Shown here in pieces: positions 6,489 through 8,351 of a stretch of DNA of 8,351 nt. The stretch's first letter is position 1, and every line of letters begins with the position of its first letter. Source of the DNA: an uncultured Coriobacteriaceae bacterium. Lineage in GTDB: Bacteria > Actinomycetota > Coriobacteriia > Coriobacteriales > UMGS124. The notes under the pieces were generated by a model that worked only from the letters and a program-made list of their open reading frames with translations, made no database searches and had not been told where the DNA came from. The DNA is taken from positions 1-8,351 of the forward strand of contig USJP01000053.1 of NCBI GenBank assembly GCA_900555105.1, read 5' to 3'. The position numbers and the translations under genes are program-made.

Positions 6489-7253
6489 ATGCTGCAAGAG
6501 AAGATTCTGGAAGCCGCACGTCCATACCTTGAGGGAAGGACGGTGACCGACCTCGTCTTGGGTATCGCGCTCATCGGGGCTCAGCTCGACGGTGAGAACG
6601 TCGGCGTTTCGTACATGCTGCGCGACAGTCTGCCTTCGGGTTGCGGCTCGTTCAGCTTCGCCCGCCAGGCTCTCGGCAAGGACGCCTACGAGGTGGCGAG
6701 GCTCCTGGTCGAGGGAACCGACGACGCCCAGCGTGGCCTGGGGGCCGCCGTGCTCAATGCGGCGAGCCACAGTGTCCCGCTCATGTTCTGCGCCGATGAC
6801 GCGGCGACGCCCTTCGGCGTGGCTATACAACCCGGCGACAAGCTGGCGCTCGTCGGCTACATGGCCCCCGTTGCCAGGCAGTTCGAGGGCAAGGTCGCCG
6901 AGACGGTTATCTTTGACAAGGGCCGCGAGCTTGCGGGCCATGCCGACGTCACGCCGTGCGCCTTGCAGGCGGAGGTCCTTCCCACATGCGACATCGTGGT
7001 GTCGAGCGGCACCTCTGTGGTGAACCGCACGGTCGAGGACCTGCTCGCGATGTGCCCCAACGCGCGCGAGTTCGTGCTTACCGGCACGTCGACGCCGATG
7101 TTCCCCACCGCCTACAAGGGCACGCGTGTCACAAGCCTTGCGGGAACCGTGTGGCGCCAGGATGCCAAGGACGAGATCTTCCGCGCCATCGCCCTGGGCG
7201 GCGGCATGATGGCCTGTCGGCCCCTGCGCCAGAACGTTTGCGTGCGGGTGTAG
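6489..7253 (+). CDS. DUF4213/DUF364 family protein (second copy)
   Basis: This 254-residue protein has the full two-domain layout: an enolase-like N-terminal region (TVTDLVLGIALIGAQL, 18-33) and a Rossmann-like C-terminal domain. Its landmarks match the first copy: LGAAVLNAA (84-92), GDKLALVGYMAPVAR (116-130), CDIVVSSGTSVVNRTVEDLL (167-186), LTGTSTPMFP (197-206) and SLAGTVWRQD (216-225). It ends normally 13 residues after a GGG (237-239), giving a reference for where the first copy ought to end. The start ATG 6489 has GGGAGG at 6477-6482 with 6-nt spacing. It has its own promoter and terminator, so it is monocistronic. Function is as uncertain as for the family; metal or metal-chelate handling is the published structural suggestion. 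The two copies are clearly diverged, not a recent duplication. Confidence 0.9.
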   Translation: MLQEKILEAARPYLEGRTVTDLVLGIALIGAQLDGENVGVSYMLRDSLPSGCGSFSFARQALGKDAYEVARLLVEGTDDAQRGLGAAVLNAASHSVPLMFCADDAATPFGVAIQPGDKLALVGYMAPVARQFEGKVAETVIFDKGRELAGHADVTPCALQAEVLPTCDIVVSSGTSVVNRTVEDLLAMCPNAREFVLTGTSTPMFPTAYKGTRVTSLAGTVWRQDAKDEIFRAIALGGGMMACRPLRQNVCVRV

Positions 7254-7296
7254 GGGCAGGGGCGGCAGGTGCAAGGGCTGATCGGCTGATTTGAGT

Positions 7297-7341
7297 CTTC
7301 GGGTCAGGTCGCACCACCGCATGCTTTGGCCCGAAGTTTTT
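7297..7341 (+). terminator. Intrinsic terminator after the second DUF364 gene
   Basis: CTTCGGG (7297-7303) pairs with CCCGAAG (7330-7336) and five further pairs, including three G-T wobbles, extend the stem inwards. TTTTT follows at 7337-7341, then CTTT. It lies 44 bp after the stop codon. The loop is rather large (about 16 nt). Confidence 0.8.
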
Positions 7342-7368
7342 CTTTCGCTGGCTGATGTGCGCAGGATT

Positions 7369-7398
7369 AGGGCCTTTTCCGTCTGAAGATCAGGCCCT
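7369..7398. repeat. Hairpin at the end of the leftward frame
   Basis: AGGGCCT (7369-7375) and AGGCCCT (7392-7398) form a 7-bp stem with a 16-nt loop. The TGA of the weak leftward frame falls at its edge (7390-7392). No T-run follows on either strand, so a terminator role is only possible, not shown. Confidence 0.3.
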
Positions 7399-7695
7399 GG
7401 CGGCCTCCATTGTGACTGACTGCCTGGATTGTTTTCCGGCGTTGGTGGAGAGCTTGTCATATGGAACGGGGGTATGGTCCTCGGTTTCGCATTCGAGCAC
7501 GATTCCGGCACCGAGGACCCAGAGGAAGTCCTTCCTATACCTGTCGCAGCGTGCAACGGGGTCGATGGAGTTGACGATGAACCGGCGGGTTTGGTTGTCG
7601 AGCTGCTGGATTGGCCGGGCTTGGTTTGCGAGCCATAGGTTAAGAAATACAACGTTTTTCGGGGGAGAAGGGCTCCGTACCGTTAGATTTTTCAA
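7390..7695 (-). CDS. Doubtful leftward frame, possibly a gene fragment
   Basis: A 101-codon frame can start at TTG 7695 and ends at TGA 7392-7390. Its middle section looks protein-like and uses C-ending codons (TRRFIVNSIDPVARCDRYRK), but there is no ribosome binding site at the TTG and no ATG near the start. The frame is open upstream to about 7863 without any good start. I recognise no family. It may be a degraded gene, or part of the structured region to its right. An overlapping + strand frame is no better supported. Confidence 0.25.
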   Translation of the reverse strand: MKNLTVRSPSPPKNVVFLNLWLANQARPIQQLDNQTRRFIVNSIDPVARCDRYRKDFLWVLGAGIVLECETEDHTPVPYDKLSTNAGKQSRQSVTMEAARA

Positions 7696-7699
7696 CCTG

Positions 7700-7870
7700 T
7701 TGCTCGCGTGATTGGCGTTGGGTTGTGCACTGGGCGAGGTTTCGCGCGGCCGGGTCTGTGTCCCCGCATTCCAAATACGGGGCAGGCCTACTAGGACCCG
7801 CCCCGAACTGTAGCGGGTTGAGGACCTCGGGATTTTTGCGGGCGATGCCTTCTCTTTGGACTACCCGGCT
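7700..7870 (-). ncRNA. Candidate structured RNA region, unassigned
   Basis: Several strong stems crowd into this gene-poor stretch, and they pair better when read on the - strand. Stem B (7782-7762) has 8 pairs and a 5-nt loop. Stem A (7804-7795 with 7788-7779) has 10 pairs. Stem C (7800-7795 with 7756-7751) has 6 pairs and encloses B. In A and B three positions are G-U on the - strand but A-C mismatches on the + strand. A shares bases with both B and C, so A and the B+C fold exclude each other. A further stem joins 7849-7844 to 7901-7896 and reaches into the end of the leftward zinc-ribbon gene. I cannot assign an Rfam family and see no clear promoter or U-run, so an old coding remnant remains possible. 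Confidence 0.3.
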
Positions 7871-7881
7871 CTTCGATAGCC

Positions 7882-8199
7882 TTATCGGTTGGTGTGGCAT
7901 CCGTCCCGAAAGGGATGGCTGGTGATGTGCCAGCCGCCGCAGCGGCCACACCTGTACCAGCCGAGTTCGACTCCCCTGCTCGCCGATGCAACGATGCAGG
8001 CGTGGATGGCCTTCTCTTCCGTATCGTATCGATTTTTTGCCGTGCACGATTTGCCAAAAAAGCGGTCCTCCGCATACGGTGAGTGCCTCAGGGAGGTTGT
8101 TTCGCGCCATCGTTCTTCTGCCTTTTGCTTGGCAGCGCAGGCGCGTTCCCTGCGGTGCTTTTTCTGACGCTTTCTGGTCATCGGGTTGCTGCTTGACAT
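7882..8199 (-). CDS. Small basic protein with zinc-ribbon-like CxxC motif
   Basis: The 105-residue product starts with a very basic region (TRKRQKKHRRERACAAKQKA, 8-27). It continues through AKNRYDTEEKAIHAC (54-68) and ends in WYRCGRCGGWHITSHP (81-96). The CxxC (Cys84, Cys87) followed by WH and TSxP is a recurring signature of short hypothetical proteins in phages and integrative elements; His91, His95 or Cys101-His102 could complete a zinc site. Its function is not known; binding nucleic acid is a guess from its charge. The start ATG 8199 has AGGGGAGG at 8210-8203, with short spacing; Met7 (8181) is an alternative without a ribosome site. Its TAA sits inside a perfect 5-bp hairpin (7874-7887). 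A likely promoter lies at 8242-8270. Confidence 0.72.
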   Translation of the reverse strand: MSSSNPMTRKRQKKHRRERACAAKQKAEERWRETTSLRHSPYAEDRFFGKSCTAKNRYDTEEKAIHACIVASASRGVELGWYRCGRCGGWHITSHPFRDGCHTNR

Positions 8200-8241
8200 G
8201 GGCCTCCCCTTATGGCTCTGCTGGGGTCGTTTGGCCAGCCC

Positions 8242-8270
8242 ATTGTATTTACGGGCCGGACATCAAATAA
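8242..8270 (-). promoter_or_regulatory. Probable promoter of the zinc-ribbon gene
   Basis: Reading leftwards, TTATTT (8270-8265) is followed after 17 bp by TACAAT (8247-8242). The segment is the most AT-rich of the right end. Transcription would start near 8235, leaving about 36 nt before ATG 8199. A rightward promoter in the same segment (TTGTAT, 8243-8248) is weaker. Confidence 0.4.
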
Positions 8271-8322
8271 CGACATGGAGGGGCGTCGCCTGGGAGCGCC
8301 CTGGAAGCCGAAGGAGTTCTGC

Positions 8323-8351
8323 ATGAGCTCCAGGACCGGGGGAATGATCAG
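8323..8351 (+). CDS. Possible start of a rightward gene, cut by window edge
   Basis: ATG 8323 is preceded by AAGGAG (8311-8316) with an ideal 6-nt spacing, and nine codons (MSSRTGGMI) are visible before the edge. The AT-rich segment at 8242-8270 would serve as a divergent promoter region. Against this, a leftward frame covers the same bases from the edge to a TGA at 8178, with good codon use near the edge, so the strand is not settled. No family can be named from nine residues. Confidence 0.35.

Noticed and set aside
7961..7990. tRNA T-arm-like GTTCGACTC
   Set aside because: The flanking bases do not form a T-stem, no acceptor or anticodon arm is present, and the bases encode the conserved part of the zinc-ribbon protein on the other strand.
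7640..8110. Leftward 156-codon frame overlapping the zinc-ribbon gene
   Set aside because: It overlaps a better-supported gene in another frame and has no ribosome site; in 7640-7880 all three leftward frames are largely open because of base composition.
8178..8351. Leftward partial frame entering from the right edge
   Set aside because: The zinc-ribbon gene has its own Shine-Dalgarno sequence and a likely promoter inside this frame, and the + strand has a strong start at 8323; it was left unannotated but remains possible.
1..8351. CRISPR arrays, insertion sequences, integrase genes, direct-repeat attachment sites
   Set aside because: No regularly spaced repeats, transposase-like proteins or matching direct repeats were seen on reading both strands.

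Overview
This is a GC-rich window whose protein style fits an anaerobic Actinomycetota, most likely a member of the Coriobacteriia. That placement is inferred from codon use and protein families; no rRNA or other marker gene is present.

Left part (1-1890): a partial ABC exporter half-transporter runs leftwards off the edge. Its 5' flank carries a recognisable promoter and a perfect 20-bp palindrome next to the -35, so it is probably controlled by a dimeric repressor or activator. A tiny membrane-protein ORF lies on the other strand and may be the remnant of a larger gene.

Centre (1900-5011): three genes on the + strand are spaced 3 and 21 bp apart and read as one operon. They encode a divergent MoeA-family molybdopterin-binding protein, a SAM-dependent methyltransferase and a DUF4213/DUF364 protein. 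DUF364 proteins have an enolase-like plus a Rossmann-like fold and have been proposed to handle heavy metals or a chelate. The methyltransferase is split by a one-base frameshift near 3665. The DUF364 gene reads through its own intrinsic terminator before it stops. Either this copy of the operon is decaying or the assembly has indels.

Right of centre (5012-7341): a solitary HipA-like Ser/Thr kinase with less GC-biased codons sits in its own transcription unit. A second DUF364 protein follows, with an extended -10 promoter, a strong ribosome binding site and its own terminator. The kinase is thus sandwiched between two DUF364 paralogues. The MoeA-like/methyltransferase/DUF364 set plus the second DUF364 is the best candidate here for a poorly described metal or cofactor system, although no biochemical function can be read from the sequence.

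Right part (7342-8351): this looks like accessory DNA. A small basic protein with a CxxC zinc-ribbon-like signature runs leftwards. It is followed by a region of poor coding quality that folds into strong stems, better on the - strand than on the + strand. A possible gene start with a good Shine-Dalgarno sequence points right at the extreme edge. No tRNA, rRNA, CRISPR array, transposase or integrase was seen in the window.
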